Source: Acidobacteriota bacterium (GTDB lineage: Bacteria; Acidobacteriota; Vicinamibacteria; Vicinamibacterales; JAKQTR01). Taken from it: a stretch of DNA of 38,057 nucleotides. Position numbers and translations under genes: made by a program. The stretch spans positions 34,757-72,813 of the forward strand of contig JAPKZO010000016.1 in NCBI GenBank assembly GCA_026393755.1, in the 5' to 3' direction. Shown here piece by piece: positions 30,927 through 38,057 of this stretch (within the stretch, counting starts at the first letter, position 1; each line of letters starts with the position of its first letter). The notes below the pieces were generated by a model that saw only the letters and a list, made by a program, of their open reading frames with translations, did no database searches and was not told the DNA's origin.

Positions 30927-30993
30927 CACGGTTTGCAGCCGGCGTCGGCCAATGCGATCGGGAGCCGCCGCCGGTGAAGCGCCGTCGTTGAGG
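30920..30993 (+). repeat. attC site after cassette 11 (right end of array)
   Basis: GGGTTAAC (30920-30927) and GTTGAGG (30987-30993). The inner arms ACGGTTTGCAGCCGGCG and CGCCGCCGGTGAAGCGCCGT pair with extrahelical bases. After it, the sequence returns to the permease gene with no further clear site. Confidence 0.75.
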
Positions 30994-31049
30994 ACCTATA
31001 CTTCCTTACAGCCAAGCCGGCCACCGAACAGTTAGAGTGAAGACACCGC

Positions 31050-32270
31050 ATGGGACCCATTCTCATCAGCCGGATCGCGCTGACCGCGCTCGGTCGAAAC
31101 AAGGCGCGCACGGCCCTGTCGATCCTCGGCATCGTCATCGGCGTCGCTGCGGTCATCTGCACGGTCGCCATCGGGGAGGGCGCGGCGGCCCGGGTGAAGG
31201 AGGCGACCAGTGCGATCGGCGTGAATCTCATCTGGGTCGAGGCCGGATCCGTCAATGTGCAGGGCGCGCGAACGGGAAGCGCCGGGACGCGGAGTCTCGT
31301 CAACGAGGACATGGTGGCTATCCGGGCGCTTTGTCCGCTGGTAACGTACGTGTCGCCCCAGGTCGACACGGGTCTCCAGGTGATACGCGGCAGCCTGAAC
31401 TGGCGCACTACTGTCCGCGGCGTCACGCCGGAGTACATGGGCATCCGGAACTGGAAGGTCGTGCAGGGCGCGATGTTCACCGACCTGGACGTCACGACGA
31501 TGGCGAACGTCTGCGTGCTCGGCCGAACGGTCATGGAGCGCCTGTTTCTCCCCGAGGAAGATCCGATCGGGCAGATCATCCGGGTGAAGGACAAACCCTG
31601 CAAGGTGATCGGCGTGCTTGCTCCCAAAGGCGCGACCGTGACCGGAGGTGACAACGATGACACGTTCCTGATGCCGTACTCGACGGTCCAGAGGCGGATC
31701 AAAGGCCAGTTCTGGCTCGACGATATTCTCTGTTCCGCGGCGTCCGGCGCCGTCGTCCGCGACGCCGAGAACCAGATCATCTCGATCGTCCGTATTCGTC
31801 ACCGCATCGCCGAGGGCCAGCCGGACGACTTCAATCTGCGTCATCCCACGGAGATCGCCGAACTGATCGCGGAACAAACGCGGACCATGGAGATGCTGCT
31901 GACCGGCATTGCGGCCGTCTCGCTGCTGGTCGGAAGTGTCGGGATCATGAACATCATGCTGGTCTCGGTCACTGAGCGCACGCGGGAAATCGGGATTCGG
32001 ATGGCCACCGGTGCAAGAGGACGGGACATTCGCTGGCAATTCTTGGTGGAGGCGTTGGTGCTGACCGTCGGCGGCGGCGGACTTGGAACGCTCGCCGGGT
32101 ACCTCGGGTCGCAAATGCTGGCCAGCTATCTTGGATGGCCCATGCACCTGTCGATGCAGGCCGTCGCGATCTCTATCGGCGTCTCAACGGCGATCGGCAT
32201 CTTTTTCGGCTTCTACCCGGCTCATCAGGCGGCCCGCCTCGATCCGATCTCGGCGCTCCAATCGGAGTGA
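31050..32270 (+). CDS. MacB-type ABC transporter permease
   Basis: 406-residue FtsX/MacB-fold permease. The first transmembrane helix follows ALTALGRNKARTALSILGIVIGVAAVI at the N-terminus. The large periplasmic domain (about 45-270) is followed by three helices, including GIAAVSLLVGSVGIMNIMLVSVTERTREIGIRMATGA, the FtsX signature, and GFYPAHQAARLDPISALQSE at the end. MacB-like systems move lipoproteins, peptides or antibiotics across the envelope as mechanotransmitters. No ATPase or membrane-fusion gene is beside it. Upstream bases lack a strong ribosome-binding site. Confidence 0.9.
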   Translation: MGPILISRIALTALGRNKARTALSILGIVIGVAAVICTVAIGEGAAARVKEATSAIGVNLIWVEAGSVNVQGARTGSAGTRSLVNEDMVAIRALCPLVTYVSPQVDTGLQVIRGSLNWRTTVRGVTPEYMGIRNWKVVQGAMFTDLDVTTMANVCVLGRTVMERLFLPEEDPIGQIIRVKDKPCKVIGVLAPKGATVTGGDNDDTFLMPYSTVQRRIKGQFWLDDILCSAASGAVVRDAENQIISIVRIRHRIAEGQPDDFNLRHPTEIAELIAEQTRTMEMLLTGIAAVSLLVGSVGIMNIMLVSVTERTREIGIRMATGARGRDIRWQFLVEALVLTVGGGGLGTLAGYLGSQMLASYLGWPMHLSMQAVAISIGVSTAIGIFFGFYPAHQAARLDPISALQSE

Positions 32271-32365
32271 TCGCTCCACGGGCGAGCCCGGACGCGCGTC
32301 GATCTTCGGGCTTCCTGACGCCCCTTCGAGCTGAAGGCGGCGGCGGATGTCGCATCTGTTGCACC

Positions 32366-32635
32366 ATGATCGATGTGTCGCGATTCGCGCTGCGGCTCAT
32401 CGCCGCGCCGAAGGGAACGCCGCCATCCGCCTACGGCATGAGCGCGCCGGTGAAATCGGGCCAGTGGAGCACGCTCCGCGTCGTTGCGAACGGCACGTTG
32501 TTCCCGATCTATTACAATAGTGAGCCGCTCTACGACGTCGAGGACGCCACCTTCGCCGGTGCCGGCACAATCGGGGTCTGGACCAAGGCTGATTCGGTGA
32601 CGTATTTCGACGACTTCCAGATTGCCGTCAAGTAG
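32366..32635 (+). pseudogene. 3' fragment of a LamG/DUF1080-like gene
   Basis: About 89 codons. KSGQWSTLRVVANGTLFPIYYNSEPLYDVEDATF and IGVWTKADSVTYFDDFQIAVK correspond to the last strands of concanavalin-like (LamG, DUF1080-type) domains, which end in exactly this FDDF pattern. The N-terminal two thirds of such a domain and any signal peptide are absent, and the 95 bases upstream hold no continuation. It is best read as a remnant. Its frame is open upstream to 32135 only as overlap with the permease gene. Confidence 0.6.
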
Positions 32636-32668
32636 GCGGCATCAACAATCGCCCCGGACCGTATTGTC

Positions 32669-34894
32669 GTGATAACGTGTTCGCCCTTTGTTCCGTCGTG
32701 TGGCCGATCGAGTCATTCGCGTCGGGTCCGCCTGAGCGGCCTCGCGCGAGTCGGGGCCGTCCTTCTCGCGGCCTGGGCCTGTGCCATGCCCGCACGCGCC
32801 CAGATACCGGATACTCCCCCGTCGCTTCGGGTCGGTGTGCTGCCGGCAGACCTCCACCTCGACGGGGTGTTGAACGAACCCGCGTGGACGAACGCGCCCG
32901 CCATCGACAACCTGACGATGACTGAGCCAAAGGAAGGGGCCACTCCCACGGGCCGCACGCGAGTGCAGGTGCTCGCCAGTCCCCGCGCCATCGTCTTTGG
33001 GATCGTCTGTGAGGATCCCGATCCTCGTGGGATCGTCAGCTACACCAGGCAGCGTGACGGCTCGATGAGCTCGGAGGACCACATCGAAATCGTCCTCGAC
33101 ACGTTTCGGGACGGCCGGTCTGGTTACACCTTCTGGGTCAATCCGAGCGGGGCGCGCTACGACGCGCTGATCAATCCAGGCGGCGGAGATGTCAACAGCA
33201 ACTGGGACGGGATCTGGGAGGCGGCGACGAGGAAAACCGAAACGGGGTGGACTGCGGAAATCAGGATTCCAATTCAGACGCTCGGCTTCAAGCCAGGGCT
33301 GACCGCCTGGAATTTCAACATCCAGCGCCGCGTTCAACGACTGCAGGAAACGGATCGATGGGCCAGTCCGGTCCGCGACTACAAGATCACGCAGATGAGT
33401 CGCGCAGGTCTGCTGACCAACCTGCCGAACTTCGATCTGGGGATGGGCCTGACCGTTCGGCCTTCCGTGGTCGCGGGCGGCGGCAAACCCACGCCTGACT
33501 CCGCGCTGTCCGGGGACGGGCACGCCAGCCTCGATGTGACCAAACGCGTCGGCGCCAATCTGCTCGCCTCAGCGTCTGTCAACACCGACTTCGCCGAAAC
33601 CGAGGCCGACACGCGCCAGACCAACCTCACGCGGTTCTCGCTCTACTTTCCGGAAAAGCGCGCGTTCTTTCTGGAAGGGGCCGATATCTTCCAGTTCGGT
33701 GCCGGGCTCGGCAGCGACGTGGTGCCGTTCTTCAGCCGGTCCATCGGGCTGGTCGACCATCAGCAAGTGCCCATCAGGATCGCCGGCAAGCTGAATGGGC
33801 GTGTCGGACAGACCAGCGCTGGCGCGGTGGTCGCCCGCACCGGGGCGGTGGATGGCGTGGCGCCAGGCTCGACGATGGGAGCGGTGCGGATCAAGCAGGA
33901 CATCTTCCGGGAATCCTCCGTTGGCGCCATCGCGACATTCGGCGATCCGACCGGAAGAAGCGGAAGCTGGCTGGCGGGCGGCGACTTCACGTATCAAACC
34001 TCGCACTTCCGCGGCGACAAGAACTTCCTGGTCGGGCTCTGGGGTCTGGCGACGGGCCAGGCCGGCGCGAAAGACGACCGCACGGCGGCGGGCGTCAAAC
34101 TCGCCTATCCGAATGATCTGTGGAACGTCTCGCTGACCTACATGCGGGTTGGCGACGCGTTTCAACCATCGCTGGGCTTCGTGCCTCGACCGGGCGTGCA
34201 TAGTTTCAGCCTCGTCGGTGAATACGATCCCCGTCCGAGCTTCTGGCACATCCGCCAGATGTTCAACGAGTTTGAAGTGGTCGCGGTGACGGACTTGCGC
34301 GGCGAGTGGGAAAGTTACCGTGTCTTTCTGGCCCCGGTGAACTGGCGTTTCGAGAGCGGCGACCGCGTTGAGATCAACATCCGGCCAACCGGCGAACAAC
34401 TCTCCACGCCGTTCGAGATCGCTGACGGCGTGGTGATTCCGGCCGGACCGTACCACTTCATGCGCTATCGGCTGGAAGCCGGATCGGCTGCCAAACGCAA
34501 GCTGAGCGGTCAGGCCACGTGGTGGTTCGGGAGCTTCTACGACGGGCAGCTGGATCAGATCCTGCTGACGGCTTCATGGAACCCGACGGCCCTGTTCACG
34601 TTCAGTCTCTCGGGCGAACACGACATCGGCCGATTGAGGGAGGGACGATTTGATCAGACCCTGGTCGGCGCGCGAACGCAAATCAACGTCTCGCCCAACC
34701 TGCAGGTCAGCAGCTTCGTGCAGTACGACACCGACAGCCGCACGATCGGCACAAACACGAGGCTGCGGTGGACGTTTCACCCGTTGGGCGATCTGTTTGT
34801 CATCTATAACCACAACCTGAACGACATCACCGATCGTTGGCGGCTCGACTCGAATCAGCTCCTCGTCAAGCTCCAGTGCTCCTGGCGGTACTGA
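32669..34894 (+). CDS. CBM9-like / DUF5916 outer-membrane-type protein
   Basis: 741 residues. A signal-like stretch (ARVGAVLLAAWACAMPARAQ) ends near residue 45. Residues about 50-235 form a carbohydrate-binding family 9-like domain (LHLDGVLNEPAWTNAPAI, DHIEIVLDTFRDGRSGYTFWVNP, NWDGIWEAATRKTETGW, IPIQTL). The rest is the DUF5916 part: NTDFAETEADTRQTNLTRFSLYFPEKRAFFLEGADIF, then alternating strands ending in an aromatic residue (CSWRY), as in outer-membrane beta barrels. Function is unknown; members are abundant in Acidobacteriota. GTG start at 32669; the signal begins late, so a start further downstream is possible. Confidence 0.85.
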   Translation: MITCSPFVPSCGRSSHSRRVRLSGLARVGAVLLAAWACAMPARAQIPDTPPSLRVGVLPADLHLDGVLNEPAWTNAPAIDNLTMTEPKEGATPTGRTRVQVLASPRAIVFGIVCEDPDPRGIVSYTRQRDGSMSSEDHIEIVLDTFRDGRSGYTFWVNPSGARYDALINPGGGDVNSNWDGIWEAATRKTETGWTAEIRIPIQTLGFKPGLTAWNFNIQRRVQRLQETDRWASPVRDYKITQMSRAGLLTNLPNFDLGMGLTVRPSVVAGGGKPTPDSALSGDGHASLDVTKRVGANLLASASVNTDFAETEADTRQTNLTRFSLYFPEKRAFFLEGADIFQFGAGLGSDVVPFFSRSIGLVDHQQVPIRIAGKLNGRVGQTSAGAVVARTGAVDGVAPGSTMGAVRIKQDIFRESSVGAIATFGDPTGRSGSWLAGGDFTYQTSHFRGDKNFLVGLWGLATGQAGAKDDRTAAGVKLAYPNDLWNVSLTYMRVGDAFQPSLGFVPRPGVHSFSLVGEYDPRPSFWHIRQMFNEFEVVAVTDLRGEWESYRVFLAPVNWRFESGDRVEINIRPTGEQLSTPFEIADGVVIPAGPYHFMRYRLEAGSAAKRKLSGQATWWFGSFYDGQLDQILLTASWNPTALFTFSLSGEHDIGRLREGRFDQTLVGARTQINVSPNLQVSSFVQYDTDSRTIGTNTRLRWTFHPLGDLFVIYNHNLNDITDRWRLDSNQLLVKLQCSWRY

Positions 34895-34944
34895 TCCGCC
34901 CGAACGGGGCGGCTTCGGCGCGGGAGCCCCGTGTTCTCTGGGGT

Positions 34945-35640
34945 TCAGAGCCAGAGATCTGGAACGATACGCACGGACTCAAGCAAATGGGTAAATGGGG
35001 CACGTTCGAGCGTCGCCCGATCGTGCGCTCCGGTCAGCACGCCGATTCGATACGCCACGCCAGCGTTGGCCCCGGCTTCCAGATCGAGACGCGTGTCCCC
35101 GACCACGGCCACCCGCCCGACGTCGGCGACGCCGGTCCGTTCCATCGCGCGAAAGATCATGAACGGCGCCGGACGCCCGGCAGGAACCTCGTCCCCGCAG
35201 GCGACCGCATCGACGAGGCCGTCGGGCCAGCCCGTCACGGCGAGGATCACGTCCACGATCGCCCGGTCGAATCCGGAGTTGAGCGCGACGCGGATTCCCG
35301 CATCATGCAGCCGCTCAAACGTCACTCGCGCATCGGGAAACGCCAGGTCCGGGGCGCGACTCAGTTGTTCGGTGAGTGTGGCGCAGAACCGACGATACAT
35401 GACGGCCACGAGTGCGTCGCGCTCGGTGTCGGTCAGGGCCGGCCGTTGATTGGCGACCAGGTGGTTGAGGACCTCTCGCTTGGAGGCACCCCGCCACGTC
35501 GCAACGGCGCCGGGATCGACTGTGAGGCCGGATGCCTCGAGTGCGCCGGCGAAGGCGGCGGGAACTTCCCCGCGATCTCTGATGGTGGTGCCGCCCAAAT
35601 CGAAGACGACAAGCGCAGGAAGCGAGAGAGAATCGATCAT
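34945..35640 (-). CDS. Phosphonatase-like HAD hydrolase
   Basis: 231-residue cytoplasmic haloacid dehalogenase-fold hydrolase. Motif I is VVFDLGGTT (D14), with the second Asp of standard phosphatases replaced by Gly, as in phosphonatase-type enzymes. RGASKREVLNHLV near residue 50 supplies a lysine. Motif II is ALNSGFDR, then GDEVPAGRPAPFMIFRAMERTGV and motif III/IV VVGDTRLDLEAGANAG. The order and spacing match the phosphonatase-like family TIGR03351. The substrate is unknown. It lies between two DUF5916 genes; the downstream gene on the same strand ends three bases from its start codon side. Confidence 0.85.
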   Translation of the reverse strand: MIDSLSLPALVVFDLGGTTIRDRGEVPAAFAGALEASGLTVDPGAVATWRGASKREVLNHLVANQRPALTDTERDALVAVMYRRFCATLTEQLSRAPDLAFPDARVTFERLHDAGIRVALNSGFDRAIVDVILAVTGWPDGLVDAVACGDEVPAGRPAPFMIFRAMERTGVADVGRVAVVGDTRLDLEAGANAGVAYRIGVLTGAHDRATLERAPFTHLLESVRIVPDLWL

Positions 35641-35643
35641 CGT

Positions 35644-37680
35644 CTAGAACACCGTCGTGGCCTTGAGGAAGAGGGTATGTCCCTGGGCTGACCGTTGGCC
35701 GAAGGCGGCCGTGCCACGCTGGTAGGCCACCTGGATCGTTCCGAACGGCGGCAGGTACCGCCACACGAAGACCGCCTGCAGGTTCCTGCGGTCGATGGCC
35801 GAATTGGTCTGGAAGAAGACGCGCAGAAAGAGATCCTTGGTAAAGGACTGGTTCGCGCGGATGACGTGGATCCAGGTGTTCTCGCCGCCGGGGTCCGGTG
35901 TGAGGATGAGACGTTCGAGCGAATACTCGGCCGACAGCTGGTCCGTAATCTTCCTGCGCACCCCGGCCGACCACAGCTGAAAGTCCGCATCGAAGTTGCG
36001 CCCGAACTCGACACCCCCGTGCAGGGAGTTGTATTCGCGGGTGTTGTAGCCGAGGTCCACCCCCACCCGGCGGTTCCGGAAGTCCTTCTCGAACCGTTTG
36101 AATTCCTCCGAGTAGCTGGCCTCAGGACTCAGCCGGTTCCGGAACTCCACCCCGACCGACTGATCGATCTCCCAACTCCGGAGGACTCCGGTCTGGCTCC
36201 AGTAGATGTTGTAGTTCGAGCCGTATTGAATCTGCTCAAACGTGCCGCTTCGCACCCAGAACGTCTTCTCGACCGCCGAGTCGATCTCGCGGCGGTCGTC
36301 ATCTGTGATCTGACCCACGGCATCCAGATTCTCGCGCAGCCGGTTGCCCAAGTGCGTATATCGGACGTGGAAGTGACCCGTCGGAGAATCGTACGACGGC
36401 CGGACGTAGAACGCCTCGGTGCCCTTGCGAAACGGGCCCCAACGCTGGACCACCTGGGCGGTCATGCCGAACAGCTTCGAGAAAAAGAGGTGCGTGTGGA
36501 AGCTGACCGACCCCTGGTCCAGGCCACCGAGGCGCCGGTTGCCCACCATCAGCGCCACCGATGACCGTCCGAAGACGTCGCGCTGAACCCTCCCAACGGC
36601 GACATTGGCTCGCCCCTGATCAGTGATCGGGTCGGTCCACGTCGTGAGGAACGTCGTGGTCCAGGGGCCCTGCTTGCCGAGGACCTTTCCACCGACGAGG
36701 ATGTCCTCGATCCGGCGCGAGTAGAAGGTCCGAATCCGCTGTTTGAACAGCTCCGAGCCTTCCAGAAAGAACTGCCGCTTCTCAGGCAGCGACACCTCGA
36801 AGCGGGTCAGGTTGACCTGCTCGACGTCCGCTTCGATCGTTGCGAAGTCCGGGTTGAGCGTGCCGTAGACCGAGGTCTGTGGGGTGACGCTGTACCGCGC
36901 GTCCAGGCCGGCTTGCCAGTCCGTCGTCGTGCGCTCCTGCAGGCGGGTGAAACCGTACGGGATGATCTGGTGAGCCCGTGGCGGCGCAGGCAGGTCCAGG
37001 CCTGCCCATTGACCGGCTTGCGACACGCGGGCCAGGCTGTCGAGCGGTCCGGCCCACGAACTGAACTCCAGGGTGCGTCGACGCTCACGACCAAGGTTGA
37101 GACCCCAGACGCGGTCCTTCCCCGCCGCGTATTTCACCGTCGAGAGGGGAATCGCGAACTCGGCCGACCACCCCACGTCGGTGCGTTTCGCAGCCGACCG
37201 CCACGGGCCATCCCAGGTGTTGTCGGTCTGCCGGCCATCGTCAATGATGCGGCCGTCCATCTGGGTGCCAAGCGGATTGGTGAAGAAGTAGTAACCGGTT
37301 TGCCGGTCATCGGCGGTGTCGAGTACGACCACGACCGAGTCGTCAGAGAGCAGATCCCCGTCGCGTTGCGTCAGTCTGGCGGTAAGCGGCTGATCGTCCC
37401 AACACCTGAACGCCACGTAAATGTAGCGGGTATCCAGAGCAATGAATACCACCGTCTTCGTCGAAGCACGCTGGCCGCGCTGAGGCTGAAACTGGATGAA
37501 ATCGGTGGCGATGGCCGCGCCCCGCCACTCGCCGTCATTCACGACTCCATCGATGACGGGCGGGGTGGTCAGCGTGGCGGCTCGCAATTGAAACGAACGG
37601 GGGGCTGACGATTGGGCCGACGCGCCGGCCGCCGAGGCGGCCAACGCGGTGATCGTGAGCAGCACGACACGGAATCGCAT
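35644..37680 (-). CDS. Second CBM9-like / DUF5916 outer-membrane-type protein
   Basis: 678 residues from MRFRVVLLTITALAASAAGASAQ, a classical signal peptide; a start six codons upstream is possible. The N-terminal CBM9-like domain has PPVIDGVVNDGEWRGAAIATDF, YIYVAFRCWDD and DDSVVVVLDTADDRQTGYYFFTNPLG. The DUF5916 part has LNPDFATIEADVEQVNLTRFE, LPEKRQFFLEGSELF and a long series of beta strands ending in TLFLKATTVF, with a terminal Phe typical of outer-membrane barrels. It is clearly a distant paralogue of the protein at 32669-34894. The HAD gene lies three bases downstream on the same strand. Confidence 0.87.
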   Translation of the reverse strand: MRFRVVLLTITALAASAAGASAQSSAPRSFQLRAATLTTPPVIDGVVNDGEWRGAAIATDFIQFQPQRGQRASTKTVVFIALDTRYIYVAFRCWDDQPLTARLTQRDGDLLSDDSVVVVLDTADDRQTGYYFFTNPLGTQMDGRIIDDGRQTDNTWDGPWRSAAKRTDVGWSAEFAIPLSTVKYAAGKDRVWGLNLGRERRRTLEFSSWAGPLDSLARVSQAGQWAGLDLPAPPRAHQIIPYGFTRLQERTTTDWQAGLDARYSVTPQTSVYGTLNPDFATIEADVEQVNLTRFEVSLPEKRQFFLEGSELFKQRIRTFYSRRIEDILVGGKVLGKQGPWTTTFLTTWTDPITDQGRANVAVGRVQRDVFGRSSVALMVGNRRLGGLDQGSVSFHTHLFFSKLFGMTAQVVQRWGPFRKGTEAFYVRPSYDSPTGHFHVRYTHLGNRLRENLDAVGQITDDDRREIDSAVEKTFWVRSGTFEQIQYGSNYNIYWSQTGVLRSWEIDQSVGVEFRNRLSPEASYSEEFKRFEKDFRNRRVGVDLGYNTREYNSLHGGVEFGRNFDADFQLWSAGVRRKITDQLSAEYSLERLILTPDPGGENTWIHVIRANQSFTKDLFLRVFFQTNSAIDRRNLQAVFVWRYLPPFGTIQVAYQRGTAAFGQRSAQGHTLFLKATTVF

Positions 37681-38009
37681 GACCCCGCATTGTTCCATGG
37701 GAGACCCGGGACTCCAAGCCCTGGTGGGAGGGACACCGGTTGATCATGCCCAAAGGCCGCCAAGAAACCGATCGATGTCAGGAACGCACAGCGTTGCGGG
37801 CACCCGGTCCGACATCTGGCGCCGGCCGACGTCGCGTCGCTCGGCGCTCCCCGAAACGACGAGGGCCAGGCGCGATGCCTGGCCCCTGATGACGCTAACG
37901 CGAGTGAAGAGCGAATCTAGACTGAAGTTCCATTGGTGAGTGCGCCTGATCTCCTGTCCGGTGAAGCAGATACGTGCTGCGCCGGGGATGCGATTCTGTC
38001 TACACGCCG
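37681..38009. other. Intergenic region at the right end
   Basis: No convincing gene in 329 bases. It should hold the promoter of the DUF5916 gene. The only structure I see is the hairpin at 37863-37885. Open frames are short and lack family likeness. Confidence 0.5.
37863..37885. repeat. 9-bp perfect hairpin
   Basis: GGGCCAGGC-gcgat-GCCTGGCCC, a perfect nine-base stem with a five-base loop. No T-run on either side, so it is not a standard intrinsic terminator. It could end transcription of the gene entering from the right by a factor-dependent route, or be a palindromic repeat. Confidence 0.5.
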
Positions 38010-38057
38010 TTACGCAATCGCTTTGAGCAGGTCGAGTGCACGCCGTTGGGCCTCGGT
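38010..38057 (-). CDS. C-terminal end of a gene entering from the right (partial)
   Basis: The last 48 bases read on the minus strand as TEAQRRALDLLKAIA followed by TAA, open to the window edge. The amphipathic, helix-like sequence looks coding. Too short to name. Confidence 0.35.
   Translation of the reverse strand, partial: TEAQRRALDLLKAIA

Larger units (their letters stand above)
24333..30993 (+). mobile_element. Integron gene-cassette array without integrase (CALIN-like)
   Basis: About ten short plus-strand cassettes are separated by sites with attC architecture: an upstream RYYYAAC-like core, an inner arm often containing GCAGCCGAC or AGCCGAC, a complementary arm ending in CGCGGCT or CCGCGGCT, and a downstream GTTRRRY-like core just before the next gene. 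The clearest are at 25878, 27773, 28520, 28795, 29846 and 30920. All genes and all sites share one orientation, as cassettes do. Each ORF has a different family and some stop codons lie inside the following site. No tyrosine recombinase (IntI) is in the window. The array lies between imuA and a MacB-type permease. Confidence 0.8.

Noticed and set aside
24333-30993. CRISPR array
   Set aside because: The repeated sites are 57-149 bases, variable in sequence and separated by whole genes; they are not short identical direct repeats with uniform spacers.
31020-31049. Additional attC core (AGTTAGAG) just before the permease gene
   Set aside because: A GTTAG-like core is present but no complementary left core or inner arms can be found.
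37863-37885. Intrinsic terminator
   Set aside because: The nine-base stem is perfect but no T-tract follows on either strand.

Overview
The window is GC-rich bacterial chromosome, most likely from an Acidobacteriota lineage close to Vicinamibacteria. This is judged from the mix of families only: two CBM9/DUF5916 outer-membrane-type proteins, a secreted M28 peptidase, a UMF1 transporter, an orphan MacB-type permease and a two-subunit MsrPQ system. No rRNA or tRNA is present to confirm it.

Left part (1-18.4 kb) is ordinary chromosome. It holds HMG-CoA lyase, a secreted M28 peptidase, an OsmC peroxidase with a PfkB sugar kinase, a VapC/Phd-type toxin-antitoxin pair and a YdiJ-like FAD/Fe-S dehydrogenase. 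These are followed by DedA, the MsrP/MsrQ periplasmic methionine-sulfoxide repair pair, a DUF2461 protein, a membrane-anchored protein with a possible NlpC/P60-like domain, a small SET-domain methyltransferase, a secreted protein made of three RidA domains, YajQ, a UMF1 transporter and an orphan DNA methyltransferase.

The imuA-imuB-dnaE2 mutagenesis operon (18.4-24.1 kb, minus strand) has been invaded by palindromic repeats that sit in frame inside imuB and dnaE2. One 59-bp element occurs in both genes but is read in different frames. A tandem pair of GGGGTC-type palindromes, a perfect 28-bp palindrome and two further palindromic inserts bring the total to six. They add peptide segments at positions where the protein families have short loops or, in ImuB, at the N-terminus.

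The most unusual region is 24.3-31.0 kb, a plus-strand run of small unrelated ORFs separated by attC-like recombination sites. I read it as an integron gene-cassette array without an integrase in view (a CALIN). It carries about ten cassettes: two intact PD-(D/E)XK-like proteins, a third nuclease-like gene broken by an in-frame amber codon, an HNH-like zinc-cluster protein, a WYL-like protein, a Rap1a/Tai-like immunity protein, a membrane protein, a shortened DinB protein, a SLOG/LOG-like nucleotide-binding protein and one cassette with no convincing ORF. The cargo resembles genome-defence or conflict genes.

Right part (31.0-38.1 kb) returns to chromosomal genes: a MacB-type permease lacking its ATPase, a fragment of a LamG/DUF1080-type protein, two DUF5916 proteins and a phosphonatase-like HAD hydrolase between them.
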